From assembly GCA_023418475.1 (NCBI GenBank), contig JAEZZO010000002.1:124001-188000 (forward strand): DNA of 64,000 nucleotides. The letters are read 5' to 3'. Both the position numbers and the translations under genes were made by a program. The notes under the pieces are model-generated. The model was not told the origin of the DNA. It worked only from the letters and a program-made list of their open reading frames with translations, and did no database searches. Shown here piece by piece: positions 62,065 to 64,000 of the stretch (positions are counted from its first letter, which is position 1; each line of letters begins with the position of its first letter). Origin of the DNA: Bacillota bacterium. Lineage in GTDB: Bacteria; Bacillota; Clostridia; Lachnospirales; Lachnospiraceae.

Positions 62065-62505
62065 TCAGGTTAAGATATCAAGCAGCAGTCCTCTGATTTC
62101 GTCAATTTTATTCAGTATTGCTATATGGTCCATCTCATCCTTAATCAGTTCTGCCGCCAGTTCATCCAGATTTTTATCTACCAGCTTGATCATAGCATAC
62201 ACCCTGTGTCTGCCCTTTTTGTCCAGAAAATTTTCTCTTGAAAACACATGGGAGCGGTTAACAATCTCATTCATAAATCCTTTAATCAGCTCGCGATAAT
62301 GCCTCATGTCCTTAACATCCATGTGCTTTGCTATTTTCTTACCCTGTCCGGAAATCTCCTCGAGCATCATATTCAGTCGGGCCTGTAGTTCCTGTTCTTC
62401 TATATTGGAAATCAAAGTAAACTTAAAAGAACCATCTGCCTGTACAGCCGATGCCTTTTGCTCAACCTGGTTAACAGGCTGCATTTGGTTCACCTTTATA
62501 TCCAT
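62065..62505 (-). CDS. yaaR: YaaR-family (DUF327) protein
   Basis: 146 residues starting MDIKVNQMQPVNQ (62505; GGAGG seven bases upstream). The family region is ..LQARLNMMLEEISGQGKKIAKHMDVKDMRHYRELIKGFMNEIVNRSHVFSRENFLDKKGRHRVYAMIKLVDKNLDEL, helical and soluble. Function not known; conserved next to holB. Confidence 0.93.
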   Translation of the reverse strand: MDIKVNQMQPVNQVEQKASAVQADGSFKFTLISNIEEQELQARLNMMLEEISGQGKKIAKHMDVKDMRHYRELIKGFMNEIVNRSHVFSRENFLDKKGRHRVYAMIKLVDKNLDELAAELIKDEMDHIAILNKIDEIRGLLLDILT

Positions 62506-62675
62506 GCTCAAACCTCCTACAAGATTTACCGCTAAACCAATTCACCTGTCCTAAACAACGGTTTTTACCTGCGTATTATAATCTATAGATTTATCATATC
62601 ATAAAATAAAAATAAAAGCTAGCTTTCAACTTTAATTCCATTTCTGTTAAAAGCAGTAAAGTTACAGTACACAGG

Positions 62676-63287
62676 CTAGTCAAACCCCCTTGCTGTGCAT
62701 CCTGTTTTTTTAATTATATCATTCTTTATCTCTTCGATGCAGCTATCAATCTCACTGTTTTTATAACGCTTTGTTATTCCGCATCTTTTAATGTTTTCCT
62801 CGGAAAAATCTTCTTCGTCGGCAAGATATCGTCTGCACATCTCCGCGTATTTGGGTTGTTCCTGCGCCTGCTCCCTTTGTAACGCACGCATCAGACGAAC
62901 ACCGTCCTCCACTTCAATATAAACCGGCACTACTTTATCTCTTCCGAAATACTCCCTTATCTGCTGAAAAGCTTCCAGGGTTCCAAGCATAAGATAATCC
63001 GCTTCTTCCAGATTAATCTGTCCATCATTTACCGTAAAGTAATGCCATACCCCATGAACCGTGTTATAAGCCCGGTGTTCGATAACCTTACCCTGTTCTC
63101 GAAACCGGTCTAGTGCTGCTTCCTCAACAAAATGATATTCCACACCTTCCTGCTCTGCATTTCTGATTGGTCTTGTTGTATATATTACGGCTGTCTTTAA
63201 AATGAGCGCTTCCTCTTCCAACAGCCTTTTGTATATAGTATCCTTACCCGTTGCACTTTTTCCCATTATGATATATATCCTAGCCAT
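62676..63287 (-). CDS. Guanylate-kinase-like P-loop kinase
   Basis: 203 residues. The P-loop GKSATGKDT (9-17) and the GMP-kinase signature TTRPIRNAEQEGVEYHFV are present. The rest is diverged from housekeeping Gmk, and the catalytic Arg set is less clear. It lies where Bacillus has thymidylate kinase (tmk), but its family is clearly guanylate kinase, not Tmk. It begins two bases after the decarboxylase stop, so they are coupled. Substrate uncertain; a second gmk elsewhere would be expected. Confidence 0.8.
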   Translation of the reverse strand: MARIYIIMGKSATGKDTIYKRLLEEEALILKTAVIYTTRPIRNAEQEGVEYHFVEEAALDRFREQGKVIEHRAYNTVHGVWHYFTVNDGQINLEEADYLMLGTLEAFQQIREYFGRDKVVPVYIEVEDGVRLMRALQREQAQEQPKYAEMCRRYLADEEDFSEENIKRCGITKRYKNSEIDSCIEEIKNDIIKKTGCTARGFD

Positions 63288-63288
63288 G

Positions 63289-64000
63289 TTAGTCCTTTCC
63301 TGCTCCGGCGCCTTGGCACACTACTTCTATTTCATCCTTTTGCGGACCGCACAATCCGGTAACTGTTATTCCTTCCTGTTTCATCTTCTTAATATAGCAA
63401 AGCATATCCGCCTCCATCCGTTCTCCCGGTACCAGAAGCGGTGAGCCGGGCGGATACATACAAATAAATGCTGCGGATATTCTGCCGCAGCTGGTGTCCA
63501 GTTTTATTTTTTCGATCGGATGTTCCTGCACCGCTTCGCTTGGCAGCAAAACTTTCTCCGGACAGGAAGAACCTGATTGCATGGTAATTTTATGTGAATA
63601 TATCCTATCACTATCCCGTTTCGGGTGTTCCCGATTTGCCTCCCTGTTTTTAAGTTCTTCCCTTACAATTTCCTGATCAATTGCAAGAAGTGCTTCTGAT
63701 AAGCGTTTAAATCCCTCTTCCGTATCAAAAATACTTGTCATCGCCAGAACATACTCCGGCGTCTCCATCTCCATAATAATCCGATATCTTTCACGCAGTA
63801 TTGTTTGGAGCTGATGTCCTGTCAATGAGGTTTTCTGTACAGAAATTGTTATTTTCGACCTGTCAAAATCATAGATAGCGGATTTCCCGATCAGTTCCGG
63901 CGTAAGCAGCGTTATCCTCTGCAATGCACGCATAGACCGGTAAAAATCCCTCAACCTCCGCTCATAAGACGTAAATAGTTCCTCTGACTGTTCCTCCAGG
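63289..64000 (-). CDS. Orn/Lys/Arg decarboxylase, C-terminal part (runs off the window)
   Basis: At least 237 codons remain open to base 64000, so the start lies beyond the window; a TTG at 63954 is only an internal codon. The visible part is the C-terminal region of group-III PLP decarboxylases: ..RMRALQRITLLTPELIGK-like and the final block CMYPPGSPLLVPGERMEADMLCYIKKMKQEGITVTGL. The PLP lysine is in the missing part. This is the YaaO position of the Bacillus block; the substrate (Arg, Lys or Orn) is not known. Confidence 0.88.
   Translation of the reverse strand, partial: LEEQSEELFTSYERRLRDFYRSMRALQRITLLTPELIGKSAIYDFDRSKITISVQKTSLTGHQLQTILRERYRIIMEMETPEYVLAMTSIFDTEEGFKRLSEALLAIDQEIVREELKNREANREHPKRDSDRIYSHKITMQSGSSCPEKVLLPSEAVQEHPIEKIKLDTSCGRISAAFICMYPPGSPLLVPGERMEADMLCYIKKMKQEGITVTGLCGPQKDEIEVVCQGAGAGKD

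Noticed and set aside
1..64000. CRISPR arrays, tRNA or rRNA genes, complete insertion sequences, phage structural genes
   Set aside because: None was recognised: no regularly spaced direct repeats, no cloverleaf with conserved TTCRA and GG-loop bases, and no transposase. The search was by eye, so an isolated tRNA could have been missed.

Overview
The window looks like chromosomal DNA of an anaerobic, endospore-forming Firmicute, most probably a Lachnospiraceae (Clostridium cluster XIVa) species. This rests on low G+C with strong AGGAGG ribosome binding sites, sporulation-linked genes (spmA, spmB, ricT/yaaT, an AbrB/SpoVT regulator), radical-SAM anaerobic enzymes, a large Bacillus-type SRP RNA, a SAM-I riboswitch on metK and a glmS ribozyme. 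The block at the right end (Orn/Lys/Arg decarboxylase, kinase, yaaR, holB, ricT, yabB, rsmI, then a convergent abrB) has the gene order of the Bacillus subtilis yaaO-to-abrB segment, except that a guanylate-kinase-like gene occupies the tmk position. Species identity cannot be fixed from sequence alone.

Layout. (1) 1-5.1 kb: a leftward operon for a double-glycine-leader peptide of the NHLP type: a short HlyD-like adaptor, a C39-peptidase ABC exporter, a second ABC exporter without peptidase, and the start of a leader-bearing precursor peptide cut by the window edge. (2) 5.2-7.5 kb: an OmpR-type two-component system. (3) 7.7-12.2 kb: accessory genes and relics: an Ntn-hydrolase/phospholipase-B-like protein, a DUF5131 protein followed by a decayed WYL-regulator start, a small protein carrying the decarboxylase-beta GGADGPT motif, an orphan L35 protein, a cluster of DnaA-box-like sites and a YfcE phosphoesterase. 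(4) 12.3-27.3 kb: mostly housekeeping: metK, an HD-GYP phosphodiesterase, murA, a TPR protein, a cyclic-nucleotide-domain protein, SRP RNA, tadA, an NrdG-like activase, an acetyltransferase, rsmA and tatD. (5) 27.5-41.1 kb: a PadR/DUF1700 operon, two tandem GH43 proteins, a chemoreceptor, a GH5 plus GPH-sugar-transporter operon with a textbook MerR-type promoter, an AT-rich S41-protease insertion, the MerR gene itself and a fossil of a second GH5 gene. (6) 41.4-48.9 kb: glmS with its ribozyme, an H-NOX chemoreceptor with all the oxygen-binding residues, and a LytTR-DUF3021-ABC operon. (7) 49-57.5 kb: the two-gene AmmeMemoRadiSam system, spmB, an L-fucose/rhamnose-type catabolic operon with its AraC regulator, and spmA, so spmA and spmB are split and inverted. 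(8) 57.9-64 kb: the abrB-to-yaaO block.

How it fits together. The sugar genes (GH43 pair, GH5 with transporter, kinase with isomerase) lack signal peptides, so they probably process imported oligosaccharides in the cytoplasm. The H-NOX receptor suggests chemotaxis away from, or in response to, oxygen or nitric oxide. The left edge is the best candidate for an unexplored secreted-peptide system. Several short dispersed sequence elements recur in intergenic regions and at ribosome binding sites; these are described separately.
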